Positions 1 to 11,985 of a stretch of 64,000 bases of DNA are shown here, in pieces. Both the position numbers and the translations under genes were made by a program. The stretch covers positions 15,202,028 to 15,266,027 of the forward strand of contig NC_052359.1 in assembly GCF_009727055.1 (NCBI RefSeq). The letters are read 5' to 3'. The notes under the pieces are model-generated. The model made no database searches and was not told where the DNA came from. It saw only the letters and a list, made by a program, of their open reading frames with translations. Position 1 is the first letter of the stretch. Every line of letters begins with the position of its first letter. Source of the stretch: Benincasa hispida (taxonomy: Eukaryota > Streptophyta > Magnoliopsida > Cucurbitales > Cucurbitaceae).

Positions 1-1430
1 CTGGGAGAACTCTTCGTCCCAAGTTGATGCTACTTCCAAACCTTCCTGTCCACAGCATCTCCTTCTCTTGAAACTTCATGACCGACGCATGGTCTTGCTA
101 CCAACGCATGCGTTCTTTCATCAACGCATTGTCTCCTCCCAATTAGTCCTCATATAATCTTCCTAATGTCCTTTTGAAGAGAACTCGAGTTATAATATGA
201 AGAGAAGTCCTTGACCCTATTTATAGGCGTCCAAAATCTCTCCAAGGTCGACACCTCCTACTCGGCCGCATGTCCGCATGTCCAAGTGTCCTTTCCTTAT
301 ACTATTAATGCAATCTTACGTCATCACAACCCAAGGTGTCCTCTTCCCCTTTTACCAACGCATAGCCCGCACATTTGCATGCCTCCTTGTGCATCCACCT
401 TATTTGCTTAAGGCCTAAGATTTCATCCCAACAAGCCACATATCCGGATGACGACCTTGAATGTGTCCATCCAACTTCATATGCATTCATCCCTCATATG
501 CGTCCTTCTAACTTCATATGTGTTCATCCAACCTTACCTTGTGCATCCCATTGACGCAACTTGGTCGCATATGCTAGATACTTGCAAGGCTCATCCTTGG
601 CCGCATGCCCTCTACTGCATGGCTTACCTTTGCCTTATGCGCTCAACTAGGATTATGACCAACCCTCTTCCACCGCATACTATTTGTTCAAGCCTTGTCC
701 ACATGCCTCGAATGTCCTCGGCACATAGCACATCACCAACGCATAACAACCTTTGGGTTGACTTGGTTCTCAACTTGACACCTCATGGTATAGCTCACCA
801 TCGCCTAGGCTCTTACTAACACATCCCTTATGACCAACGCATGTATGTCCTTGTTGCTTGTCAACATCCTTAGTCTCTACTTCAAGACCAATGCAACTAA
901 TCTTACAAGCCTTATGTACCAAAGCCTTAGCAACGCAAGACGTTTCACCATGCATTCACCATAGCTTGTCTCCTCGCCTAGCAAGGTCGCCGCATAGCAT
1001 CATCGCATAGTGTTGTCGCATACCATTGCATAGCATCGTCACATACCCTTGTGTAGCATCGCCGCATACCATCGCGTAGCATTGCCGTATCTTTCGTGTA
1101 GCATCGCCACATATCATCGCGTAGCATCGCCGCATACCATCGTCTAGCATCGCCGCATACACAATTAACCCGCGAATGCTTCTCCAACGCCTAGCACCTA
1201 TGTCCGCACAACATGAGGCTACCGCATGCTCTACTAACCTCCCAAGACATTGGCTGCCGCGTGCTTGTCCTCGCATAGCCTTTCCTCTCGGCCATACTAT
1301 AGCTTCTTTCAACACCCAAATAACCACTCAAATGTTCATGGCCAAAGCATGGCACCACACCAACGCTTAGCACAAGGCCAACACATTGTCAAATACTTTT
1401 CCCTAGCCTCCAACGCATAGTTGTTTTTGG
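1..1430. repeat. AACGCAT-rich degenerate repeat, probable LTR of an unidentified retrotransposon
   Basis: The stretch is unusually C-rich for this window and is full of the word AACGCAT or CGCATAGC, often as ACCAACGCATG. From about 988 to 1160 the word condenses into a short-period tandem array built on CGCATAGCATCGC. A TATA-like TATTTATA at 219-226 resembles an LTR promoter. Open frames here only read through the repeat and match no protein family I know. I infer an LTR or LTR-adjacent block from the promoter-like element and the general look. The partner LTR is not in the window, so the family is unassigned. Confidence 0.4.
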
Positions 1431-1439
1431 ATTCATACT

Positions 1440-3410
1440 TAACCAAATTTTCACTAGTTAAGGCTTATCTCAAAGTTACTAAACAATCTTATTTAAACAC
1501 TTAGAATTTTCCTACTCTTTAACATAGGATTTAACTTCCACTTAGTTAATTCCTTTAATCACCTGCTTAAGTAGGAAAAATGGAAATCCGGGTTTCACAT
1601 GAACATACCCTTGAAGAACATTTTCTTCTCATACTTCTTCGATCCAACAGCATGAACGCAATGCCTTTGGAATATCCTCGAACACAATCGATACCACTCG
1701 ATCTTCGACCTTCGAACAGCAAACTCGATACTACCAAGAGGCTACCTTGGTATTCTCGATATGAGAATCCAGGAGGTATGGGCTCTGTATGGATTTGGTA
1801 GAAGGAAAGAGGAACAAAATGATCGAGGAAGTGGGAGAATGAGAAAGATTATCATACAAACTTGGATACTTGATCATTGAGTAGCGAGGAGCTATCGTCT
1901 AGCAAACTTGATACTTGATTGTTTACACTCTCAAGGCTATTGTATATCCTTTTCTTTATGTGCTATTGATTTTAAAAAAATAAAAATGTTTTTCATTTTA
2001 TCCATCAGTTATCAAAATTGATTAAAACTTCCCACTCATTTGGTTAATAGAGAAAAAGATAATCAACAACAATTATCTCATAATTGTTTTGTTATAAATA
2101 AATAAATATAATAACTCATTTATCATATTATATTTATAACCTATAATTTTAATAACATCATATGTAATATTTAAACCATAATTCTTTTTCTTCTTCATGG
2201 CATTTAATATAAATCATATTTATATTAATTCCTCCAATTAATGTATCTAATACATCAAATCAATTATATCACATATAAACTAATCAATTTAATTATATCA
2301 TATATAATCAAATTCCCTTTTGTTAATTTGGACACTTCAAACTAACCCAAAAGCTAATTCTCAACTTGAATCCATTGAGCTACCAAGGGAACCTTATGGA
2401 CCTGTAGATTGAAACTCCAACGATACGTGAATAACTGACTAAACTCTTTAATCACGACATCCATCATTCGTTAACTGCCGGACACTCCACTAAAGATATA
2501 TTTCTGTGTCCATTGGATATAACCAATCAACAATACGATGACCTTTTAAAAATTGCTCGTAAGTACAGTTAGGCCAATTAACCGTTTTGCCGCTGTAGTT
2601 ACATCTAACTTCTTAAGTACCACTGATTCCTCTAATGAACAATACGTCATAGTTCCACTATGAGTAAACTCTTCCCGGGCTATGAGAAGGTGTGGCGCCA
2701 CATTGTTCAAGCCCGGAAATCAACCCTTAAGGGAGCAATTTATCTACCCACCCCTACTTCGGGGAAGGAGTGAATTTTGTCTTGTGTAGCTGAGTTCCCA
2801 GTTCCACAATCAGACGTATCTCCAAAGTTGTAGGTTTGAGTTGGCGATCTGGCTACTTGCACCCATGCAAATCAAAGGACCGCCTTCATAGGTATGAGTT
2901 CACAACTCACTCAGGATTAAGGTCACGTTACCTATGGTCATCCTATTGAAATGAAAGTTTCTGTCATGAACGACGTTATATAACGAGACTAAACATTTCG
3001 TGGTCCGGTCTTATACAAACTCCTTTGTATAGAGCATCCCCGCTGACATGTCTAATACATGAATGGTCAGGATCAGACCATTTATAGCACTTTACAACAC
3101 TTGTAACACCTATAAAGCAGGCCACACTCGTAGTGTCACCAAGATAAGGTTTCCCTTCTTTATCCATATACTAAGACCATTTAGGTTATCACTTAAAGCA
3201 TGATCCACTTGTATGTCTCCACATACATGCTTAAGTTACAATGATAACCAAGGATCTTAGTTTATTGGTTTGTGGTTAATGCAACTAAAATAACTCATAT
3301 TTCATACACTATAGTGAATAAAATATCTTATATTATTACAACACAAAGAGTTTGTTCATACAGGTGTTTACAAATTATAGAATCTTATGAGATTTAAGGC
3401 ATCAACGCCA
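1440..3410 (-). mobile_element. Copia LTR, reverse orientation (solo or truncated)
   Basis: The sequence parallels the LTR at 8736-10702 along its length. Shared landmarks are the CTCTAATGAACAATA block, the ACATTGTTCAAGCC block, the AAGGGAGCAATTTATCTAC block and the terminal segment ending in CAACGCCA at 3410, which on the minus strand reads TG followed by the family's LTR start. The left boundary is approximate: similarity is clear from about 1590 (GGGTTTCA, then TTGAAGAAC, matching about 8875-8900), and 1440 is projected from the length of the better-defined copy. No internal coding region of the same orientation adjoins it, so it is a solo LTR or a truncated element. Confidence 0.6.
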
Positions 3411-3412
3411 AA

Positions 3413-3523
3413 CTCTATATATACATATATGTGTATACATATATACACATACATATACGTATATATGTGTGTGTGTGTTTGTGTGTGTGTGTATATATAT
3501 ACACACACACACACATACATACA
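3413..3523. repeat. TA/TG/CA microsatellite
   Basis: A compound dinucleotide repeat of TATATACA, TGTGTGTG, TATATA and ACACACAC tracts starts three bases beyond the reverse LTR end at 3410. The TG and CA arms are complementary, so the stretch could fold into a hairpin. The following 3524-3726 is AT-rich and shows no gene. Confidence 0.85.
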
Positions 3524-3726
3524 GGGATTAGCCCCCAAAATGAATTTCTAAATCTGCGGATTTATCAATGTCAAGTTCGTAAAAAAAAAAAAATCAGATA
3601 AAAAAATTATGAAAACTTTTTTCTTGTTTATATTATTTACTATATTTAGGAAATGACTTGTATTACATTACTAGTCATAGTTTGAATATTGTGAGGAAAC
3701 CTGTTTTACTTTTTTTTTTTCCATAG

Positions 3727-4943
3727 CTGCATTTTATGATTATGAAATATGGCAAATGGATGTCAAGACAACCTTCTTGGGCTATCTTGAAGAGATATCT
3801 ATGTGTCTCAACCAGAAGGGTTTATTAAACAGAGTCAAGAACAAATGGTTTGTAAGCTTAATCGATCCATTTATGGGTTGAAACAAGCATCTAGATTCTC
3901 GAATATGAGATTTGACAATGTGGTTAAATCTTTATGATTTTGAAAAAAAAAATGTTGACGAACTTTGTGTTTACAAGAAAATTGGTAACAAAACTGTCGC
4001 TTTTCTGGTGTTGTATGTTGATGATATTCTATTCGTTGGAAATGAAGTAGAATTTCTAGCTGACATTAAGAGATGGCTGGCTACGCAATTCCAAATGAAA
4101 GATTTAGGAGACAAAACTTTAGCATTATCTTAAGTATCTTTATAGACAAGATGTTGTCTTGATATGAAATGCAAAATTCCAAGAAAGAAGCATTTCAGAC
4201 ATGGAATTCATCTGTCAAAAGAACAAAGTTCTAAGACACCTCAAAATGTGGAGGTTATGAAACGAATTCCATATGCATCAACAGTAGGGAGTTTAATATA
4301 TGTTATGTTGTGTACTCGTCTTGATATATGCTATGCAGTTGGAATAGTCAGTAGATTTCAGTCCAATCCTGGATATGATCATTGCATTGCCGTTAAGAAC
4401 ATTATCAAGTATCTTCAGAGAATGAGAAATTATATGCCCGTGTATGGTTCTAAGGATCTGATCCTTACTGGATATATTAATTCTGACTTCTAGATCGATA
4501 TAGATTCGAGGAAATCAACTTCAGGGCCAGTACTCACTCTGAATGGAAGAGCAGTAGTGTGGAGAAGTATCAAGCAAAGTTGTATTGCTGACTCCACAAT
4601 GAAAGTTGAGTATGTAGCTGCAAGTGAAGCAGCGAAAGAAGTAGCATAGCTCAAAAAGTTTTTGACTGATTTGTAAGTGGTTCCAAATATGCACCTGCTA
4701 GTCACCTTATATTATGATAACAGTGGAGAAGTTGCAAATTGAAAGGAACATTGAAGCCATAAACATGGAAAGCACATCGAACGGAAGTACCATCTCATCA
4801 GGGAGATTGTACACAGAGGAGACGTGATCGTCATGCAGATAGCCTCACAAGGAAACTTAGCTGATCCATTTACGAAGGCCCTCTCGACTAAAGTGTTCGA
4901 GGGTCACCTAATAGGACTAGGTCTCCGAGATATTTGTAACTAA
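3727..4943 (+). pseudogene. Copia retrotransposon fragment: reverse transcriptase and RNase H
   Basis: This is the C-terminal part of a Ty1/copia polyprotein. It enters inside reverse transcriptase at a segment reading YDYEIWQMDVKT, then has the catalytic YVDDILF motif at 4014-4034. RNase H follows, with TRLDICYAVGIVSRFQ, DSRKSTSG, IADSTMKVEY and ADPFTKALS. The reading frame is broken by several stops and frameshifts (for example between the RT and RNase H blocks and within DSF-stop-IDIDSRK), so it cannot make enzyme. Integrase, protease and gag are absent upstream. The frame ends at the TAA at 4941-4943, and polypurine tracts lie downstream. The order RT then RNase H is diagnostic of copia; the motifs look like the Tork/Tnt1-type branch. 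Confidence 0.85.
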
Positions 4944-5490
4944 GAAAAGTGAGAGAATTTATGGGTATCTGATGCCCTAGTTTATTGTATTTATTCTTTT
5001 TATTCTCTCATTGTAACTTAACATTATATATATTTGTATATATTGATCCACTACAGTTTCAGCCCAAGTGGGAGTATTGTTAGGTTACAATGAGAGAATA
5101 AAAAGAATAAATACAATAAACTAGGTCTACGAGATATTTGTAACTAGGGCAAGTGGGAGAATTTATGGGTATCTGATGTCCTAGTTTATCGTATTTATTC
5201 TTTTTATTCTTTCATTGTAACCCAATAATTCTCCCACTTGGGCTGAAACTCCAATGGATCAATATATACAAATATATACAATGTTGAGTTACAATGAAAG
5301 AATAAATACAATAAATACAATAAACTAGGGCATTAGATACCTATAAATTCTCCCACTTACCCTAGTGACAAATATCTCATAGACCTAGTCCATATTTATT
5401 CTTTTTTTTTCTCTCATTGTAACTCAATATCGTATATATTTGTATATATTGATTCACTAGAGTTTCAGTCCAAGTGGGAGTATTGTTGGG
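4917..5490. repeat. Copia 3' non-coding segment repeated in alternating orientation
   Basis: The segment between the RNase H stop and the LTR occurs as five partial copies. Approximate positions are 4917-5078 forward, 5083-5125 inverted, 5127-5221 forward, 5222-5398 inverted and 5399-5489 forward. Marker words are CTAGTTTATTGTATTTATTC and its complement, GGGAGAATTTATGGGTATC, and the polypurine word AAGTGGGAG (or CTCCCACTT when inverted). Only the last copy is followed by an LTR start. A normal copia has one such segment. Confidence 0.8.
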
Positions 5491-5550
5491 TTGTATGTCC
5501 TAAAACTCGCAGTTTGTAAAGTTAAACACATTTTATTATCAATAAAGATG
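5484..5550 (+). mobile_element. Start of the copia 3' LTR (truncated)
   Basis: Directly after the polypurine tract AAGTGGGAGTAT the sequence begins TGTTGGGTTGTATGTCC and CTAAAACTCGC, the LTR start seen also at 17298 and 20467. Similarity to those LTRs fades after about 70 bases, so the LTR is cut short and joined to unrelated sequence. Confidence 0.65.
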
Positions 5551-6119
5551 TTATTCAACGTTTCTATGACGAGATGCGTCGAAGCAATCTTATCTTTCTA
5601 CCAATCATCTTCCAAATCAGCGACAAGGTATTTACTACCTCTTCTATCCGAATGATTTTATTCACCTGGGTTTCTGGCCCCATGAAGCAGAGAAGTCAAA
5701 TTGCCTCTAAAGCCCCTTCTTTTGGAATAGCGGAACAAGCTACTTGAATTTGTCCTTTTCACCCTACTTACTCCTTCGTCCTTTGAGCCTATTGGCATCT
5801 TATTCGTTTATGCTCACCCCTCGATTATTCCTTGTGTTGACTACTACCTTTTTTACGTGTTCTTCATCGCGTAGCACAGTAGATTGGTTTTGGAACAATA
5901 CTGATTCTAACAAAGTGGTAACAAAAATAAAAATTAGAAGAAAAAAGAAAAATGCCAAAAATCGAGAACCAAACTGATAATAACATGATCTAATAAAATC
6001 AATCCAATGTTTTTGTTCTTTATTTGACATTGATTTGGATCTCTTCTTTTTAAAATCGATTGATTTGTTTGGTTCTTGGTTGACCTTAAAATCGACAAAA
6101 TCAAATCGACTATCACCCC
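5551..6119. other. Unassigned segment between two copia fragments
   Basis: About 5590-5870 is less AT-rich than its surroundings and matches none of the local repeats. Both strands carry open frames of 77-108 codons without recognisable motifs. About 5930-6119 is AT-rich and has internal inverted words built on AAATCGA and TCGATTT. The right edge abuts the point where the reverse copia integrase stops abruptly. I cannot name a source. Confidence 0.4.
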
Positions 6120-8735
6120 TGTCCAAAAATGAAAAGACAAATATTTAGCATGTAATATCGCTCGATCCATCTCCTGTAAAGTCCGGTTTTTCCTTTCCAC
6201 AACCCTATTTTGCAGGGGAATGATTGAAGTGGAAATTCATGATGAATCCCAACAGTATTACAAAAGGCAGCAAAATGAGAGTTTTCAAACTCCCTTCCAT
6301 GATCACTCCTGATTTGAATCACATTTAACTCTTTCTCATGTTGTAACTGAAGACAGAGAGTTTGAAAATTTGCAAACGCATATGAATTTTCACAAAGAAA
6401 CCAAATCCAGGTGTAACGGGAAAAATCATCAACAACAATTAAAACATACAGTTTACCTCACAGACTTTCTGGTTGCATATCATAAAGTCCAGGTGAAGAA
6501 ATTCCAATATCCATGTAGAACCTGAGTAAGACATCTGTTTATGTGGCTTTCCTGATTAACAATTTTCACAAATAATTCCAGTCGATGTAGGCAAAGATGG
6601 ATGGCCAAATATAACATTTTTAGCTAGTGTTTTTATGGATTTCTTTCATGCTCATATGACAGAGGCGCTTATACCATAGGCTTGCTACATCCCATTAAGA
6701 AATATGACAAACTTGCGAGACAAAGTTAGGAGTCCATAGATAACAGTTATTAAATAACCATGTATTTGTCATTAACAAGAGCTTTAACATTGCCACTAAC
6801 AACACACTGATCTTTTGTAAAGCTTACATTCAGACCCTGATCACATAACTGGTTGATGCTAATAAGCTTGACATTGAGTCTTTCAATCAACATATATCAT
6901 TCAAATATGGTAGTCTTGAAAATTTTAGTTTTCCATTTCTAATGATCTTTCCTGAAGCACCATCACCAAAAGTGACCTTTCTTAAGTTGATAGGTTTAAT
7001 ATCTGACAGATAATTCTTGTCATCAGTCATGTGACGAGAGCTCCCACTATCAAAATACCAATCTCCTTTAGCTGAATATATGAGGGAAGTCAGAACAACA
7101 TTGCATCTATTAAGAACCTTCTTTACTCTCCACACCTGTTTTACTTTCGACTTTCTTTGAGAATTATTTTGTGAGATTTGAGAAACCTTTCTAGAGTAGC
7201 CAAATTTGTTAAGACTTTTTTAATAGTTGATAGCAAAATGGACATGTATGGCCCATTCTTCCACAGTAGTGATAGACCCATCTTGGTCTGTAAATATGAT
7301 GGACTTTCGGCATTGAATTTCTAGAGGAAGTACTTGTAAAGCCATAAGACTCTGGATTCAGAGCTTTAAAAAACTCAATATTTTACTTCCCTCTGTATTG
7401 AGATTGTAAATTATAAAGCTTATCACCTCTTGAGACCCCTAACCTAGAATTATCACCAACTGATTTTTTCCTTTTGTCAAAATTTTCTCCAGCGACTTAG
7501 TACTAGTATTCAACATTCTAAAATTTTTACAAACAAATTCTTTATTGGCTCTAACTTGTTTAAGTTCATGCTTCAAATTTACAATAACGTCAAAAGCCTG
7601 TGATTGTCAACCATCAGAGTCTCAAATCTTTCCTTTTGCACATCAATAACTTTCTGATCATCCTGCCATTTAAGAAAAAGAGCTTAATAGGAAGGATCCA
7701 TAGACCCATGAGTGATCATGTGGTGAACATTCTCTACATATACATCATATTCAGAAATCTCACATGTCAAGGTGTCAGATGAGATGTTACTGAAAAGAGC
7801 CTTGACATCTTGCTCAAAGTCAGTGCTATCTTCAGACTCATCATCGGATAAAGTTAAAACATAACTTTTACCTTGTTTCTTTATGAAATTATGTCATTCT
7901 ACTTGAAAATGACCATAGCCTTCACACTCTTTGCATTTCAATGACCTTTCTTTTTGAAGATATAAAGCACCGAACTTATTAGCCTCATTCTCACAGCTAC
8001 TTTGAATTCTGACTTGCTTGAGGAGAAAGTGAGTCACCAGACTTATTGTTTTTATAACTGAAATTTTCAGGCTTCTTACCAAATCGTTTAAAAATACTAT
8101 TGAATTGTTTTGAAAGTAATGAAAGAGATTTAGTAAGGGAATCCTCGGACTCTCTGTTAGCATCATCATGCTCATCATTAACTGATTGACATGAAATTCC
8201 CTTATTCTTCTTCTCAGGCTTTCCATCCAAAGACATTTCAAAAGTTAGTAAGGAGCCAAATAGTCCATCAACTTTCAGAGATGATATGTCTTAAACCTTC
8301 TCAATTGCAGTAACTTTCATATCAAATTTCTTATGAAGAGACCTAAGCACCTTCCAGACAAGTCTTTCTTACGAAATTTTCTCTCCAGGAGCAAAAGACT
8401 CATTACTAATATCCAGTAAACGAACGTCGAGTTTAGCAATAGTATCATCATCTTGTATTTTAAGATTCTCAAACTTTAACGTCAACAATTGTAACATTGA
8501 TATTTTGACTTTTGAAGTCTCTTCATGAGCAATGGAGAGGATATCTCAAGCCTCTTTTGTAGAAACACATGTATTAATTAGTCTGAGTATATTGCGATCT
8601 ACACCATTAAATATGGCATTTAAAGTACAAGAATTTTCCAAAGATGTTTCATCTTCAACTTATGTCCACTGTAATCCTAGTTTTAAGATTTTCTTCCCAT
8701 CATCAGTTTTTAGTGGTTGGATGAGACCATCCAGT
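6120..8735 (-). pseudogene. Sirevirus-like copia gag-pol, main part (broken)
   Basis: On the minus strand, reading downward from 8735, the gag protein continues with WDILSIAHEET and SKVKISMLQLLTLKFENL, then a zinc knuckle KCKECEGYGHFQ near 7920. Next come an acidic serine/aspartate stretch, the protease segment WYFDSGSSRHMTDD (about 7035-7065), and integrase with RSDHGREFENSHFAAF and ERKNRTLQEMDRA near 6190-6310. Coding similarity stops near 6120 just after FHFW, so most of integrase, RT, RNase H and the 3' LTR are missing. Stops and frameshifts occur throughout. The CxxC-type knuckle with GYGHFQ and the DSGSSRHMT protease motif are typical of the Sirevirus (SIRE/Maximus) branch. Confidence 0.8.
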
Positions 8736-10707
8736 TGAAAGAACGGTGAAGTTCCATTGCAAAAATGGGATCTTCCCAATTTTTAGATTTCATAGAAAAG
8801 AAATTTTAAAGAATATAATTATGCAATAAATAGGAAAATTTTACAACATGCAATAAAGAAATGAATAGGATTAGGGTTTCAAGAAAACTTAGACTTGAAG
8901 AACCGTTCTTCACGTAATTCCTCTCCGAAAAGGTCATGAACCTTCAATGAATTTCTATCTCCAAAAACACAGCAAACCAAAGAGACACCACCAAACGAAG
9001 CCTTCTATATTCTCTTTTGGGTAGAGAATTCTCAAGAGTGTGTCGGCTCTGAGTTTTGGGAGAAGGAGAGAATTTCAAGAGAAAAATAGTTCTTGGGAGA
9101 ATTTTTTCAGATTAATAAATATCACAATGCACACCACAACTCTTTGTAACTTCTCATGAAGAAGAAGAAGAATTACATAACCACTCTCATTATCACGTTT
9201 TTTACTAAGAAAGAAAAAGGGGAGGGAGTTACAACCCCTCCCATATTAATTTTAAAAAATAATATAAAAATAAAATAATTTAATAAAATAATTTTAATAA
9301 AAAAAATAAATATATAGGTATATGATAACTACCTTATCATATAATATATATTAAAATATATGTTATATCAAATATAACACATAACTTATAGTTCTTATAT
9401 TGTATAAAATACAATGTAACCTGTAGTTTGTTTCTCTCTCAATAATGCGTGCATTTAATATAAATCACATTTATACTAAATTTAATTATATTAATCTCAT
9501 CCATATAATAAGTATTTGAATCATATTAAAATATTTAATTCCTCTCAAAATAAACTATATTATAATGTATCAAATACATTATATTAATTATATCATATAT
9601 AATTAGTTAAATTAATTAATTCCTTTAATTAATTTGAATAATTCTAATTAATCTAAAATTGATTCTCATTAATCCCTAGATTTAAGCTCTAATGGTACTT
9701 GAATAATTAATTAAACTCCTTTAATTAAATTATTCAATATCCATTAGCTGTCGGTCACTCCACTAAAGACTGACAGCTGCACTCTTCGCACTACAGATAT
9801 ATTTTTGTGTCCATTGGATATAACTAGTAAACAGCACGATGATCTTTCACAAATTATTCGTAAGTACAGTTGGGCCAAAAGTACCATTTTTCCCCTGTAG
9901 TTACATCTAACTCCTTAAGTACCACTGATCCCTCTAATGAACAATATATCATAATCCAACTATGACCAAACCCCTCTCGGGCCAAGAGAGGGTGTGGCGT
10001 CACATTGTTCAAGCCTCGAAATCAGCTCTTAAGGGAGCAATTTATCTACTTGCCTTGATATTAGGGAAGGAGTGAATTCCGTCTTGTGTAACTGTGTTCT
10101 CAGCTCCCTAATCAGACGAATCCCCAAAATGGTAGGCTTATTAAGTCCGCGATCTGGCCACTCTCAACCATATAAATCAAATGAGTGAATTTCGTCTTGT
10201 GTAGCTATGTTCACAACTCACTTAAAATTCAAGTCATGTCACCTATGGTTATTCTGATGAAATACAAGTCTCCATTATTAACGGTGCTATATAATGAGAT
10301 TAGTTATTTCGTGGTCCATTCTTATACAAACTCCTTTGTATAGAATACTCATGCTCACATGTCTCTACATGAAGGAGCAGGATCAGATCATTAGTAGCAC
10401 TTTACAACAATTGTAATATCTACAAAGCGGGTCGTATTCGTAGTGTCACCAAGATAAGGCATCCAGCCTTATCCATTTACTATAGACCATTTAGGTTATC
10501 ACGTAAACATGATCCACCTGTATGCCTCTACATACATGTTTAAGCTACAGAAGATAACCTTGGATGTTAGTTTATTTTTTTGTGGGTTAATGCTACTAAA
10601 TGTCGAATAAAATATCTCATATTTTATTAAATAAATAAAATTGTTTATATATTATAATTACATACTACAGGACTCACGAGATTTAGGGTATCAACCCTAA
10701 CACTAGT
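8731..10707 (-). mobile_element. Solo copia LTR inserted in gag, with 5-bp target duplication
   Basis: The LTR itself is 8736-10702 (1967 bp). On the minus strand it starts TGTTAGGGTTGATACCC and ends TTCTTTCA, giving the expected TG...CA ends. It is flanked by CCAGT (8731-8735) and CTAGT (10703-10707), a 5-bp target duplication with one mismatch. The gag reading frame of the host element resumes on the two sides. No primer-binding site or coding region lies inside, so this is a solo LTR left by LTR-LTR recombination. It belongs to the same family as the reverse LTRs at 1440-3410 and 35040-36390. Confidence 0.8.
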
Positions 10708-10841
10708 AACCACAACCTTCTACGTTTTGCAATCAATTAACTTTAGAAAGGTCATCATTTGAGCTTTCTAGTAAGAATAGTTTCTTCCATATAAAATAGG
10801 AGGACGAATGGTGGAGCCACCTTCTTTGATTCCGTTCATGA
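10703..10841 (-). pseudogene. N-terminal gag of the Sirevirus-like copia element
   Basis: The minus strand opens with ATG at 10841 and reads MNGIKEGGSTIRPPILYGRN, then YSY-stop-KAQMMTFLK and a KTWKVVV-like stretch (one frame slip). This is the standard copia gag N-terminus, in which the PPILxGxNYxYWKARM pattern is conserved; here the tryptophan codon is a stop. It runs into the solo LTR at 10702 and continues at 8735. Confidence 0.75.
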
Positions 10842-10868
10842 TTCAAACACCTGAAATAAAGGTGACTT

Positions 10869-10880
10869 GCTCTAATACCA
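10869..10880 (-). other. Primer-binding site of the Sirevirus-like element
   Basis: The minus strand reads TGGTATTAGAGC, a one-base variant of the initiator-methionine tRNA primer site TGGTATCAGAGC. It lies 2 bases inside the 5' LTR end at 10883 and upstream of the gag ATG. Confidence 0.8.
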
Positions 10881-10882
10881 AT

Positions 10883-11985
10883 TGAAAAACGCGATAGGAT
10901 GACTCATCATTCGAAATACGAATGTTAAACGAAAAGCACTGAAAAATATTATAACAACAAAAAGTCAACAACAAGAAAACAAACAAAACAACACTAAAAT
11001 TGGTAACCTAGTTCGACGATAAACCACTTACGTTAGAGGGGAAGTGTACCCAAGAAGGATAATCCACTAATATTAAAGAGTTAATAAATTACAACATAGT
11101 CCTTATCTATAATACTCCGACTACTACAGTGATTTATGTAGAGTCCAACTCACAAGTCACCTAGGCTCCCCTAGATGTGAGTCTTCCTCTCAAAAGAACT
11201 TATGCTCCACTAAGTATGATAATATTAGTGTTGAACACTTTGGCTTCCGACAGTCTGTGAGATTGCTCTCCACTTGATTATCTTCCTTACAACTCAATGA
11301 ACTCTTTTCACTGATGAATCTTAGGCCCTCCCTAAGATGGAGAAATCCTTTTCGAGTATGAAGTTCTAGGCTCCCCCTAAGACAGAAAATTCCTTTTCTT
11401 CAGCGATCCTTAGGCTCCCCCTAAAACAAGTATCTTCACAAGTTCTTTGAATGATTTATCCAAAGGATACGCACAATAGAATAAAGTGGGCAAAGATTAA
11501 CAAAACCCATGATGTGGAAAACGACTATCAAGAATAAATCGGTTGCCAAGACATATCACAATGATGCACTATTTGATTACAAAGAATTACTTACTTATGA
11601 TAATCAACAAATGCAACGACCCTCGAAGAAGATCAGAATTCGCCTTAAAAAGATAGTGGCCAATTAAAGAAAGAATGTCCATAAATTATTTTCCTTTCTT
11701 GAAAGATAAAATGCACTATAAAAAAGAAAATATCGACCAATATATTTATGTAGAGATTTATAGAATTAGGAAATAAACATATTATGCATATAAATTCCAG
11801 ATTAGAGATTTCTAGAATTAGGAAATAAACATATTATGCATATAAATTCCAGATTAGGAAAATAAAAAAGTCTGCAATAATTAGATATGTCTGAAGCAGA
11901 AGTTTAAGACATCATTTGTGACAACTACAAACACTATCAGAAGCTGCCTTAGAAAAATATAGAGACAATCAGTAAATCTCCAACA
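10883..11985 (-). mobile_element. 5' LTR of the Sirevirus-like copia element
   Basis: On the minus strand the LTR begins TGTTGGAGATTTACTG at 11985 and ends CGCGTTTTTCA at 10883, next to the primer-binding site. Its length is 1103 bp and it differs from the other copia LTR families here. The 3' LTR was lost when the element was truncated near 6120, so target duplications cannot be compared. Confidence 0.75.
11754..11857. repeat. 52-bp tandem duplication inside the LTR
   Basis: Two adjacent copies of a unit containing AGAATTAGGAAATAAACAT and TAAATTCCAGATTAG differ by one or two bases. The marker GGAAATAAAC recurs at 11769 and 11821. The near identity suggests a recent slippage event. Confidence 0.8.

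Noticed and set aside
956..1327. A 123-codon minus-strand open frame rich in CYAMICGDA-type repeats
   Set aside because: It only reads through the CGCATAGC tandem array; the repeated peptide mirrors the DNA repeat and matches no family.
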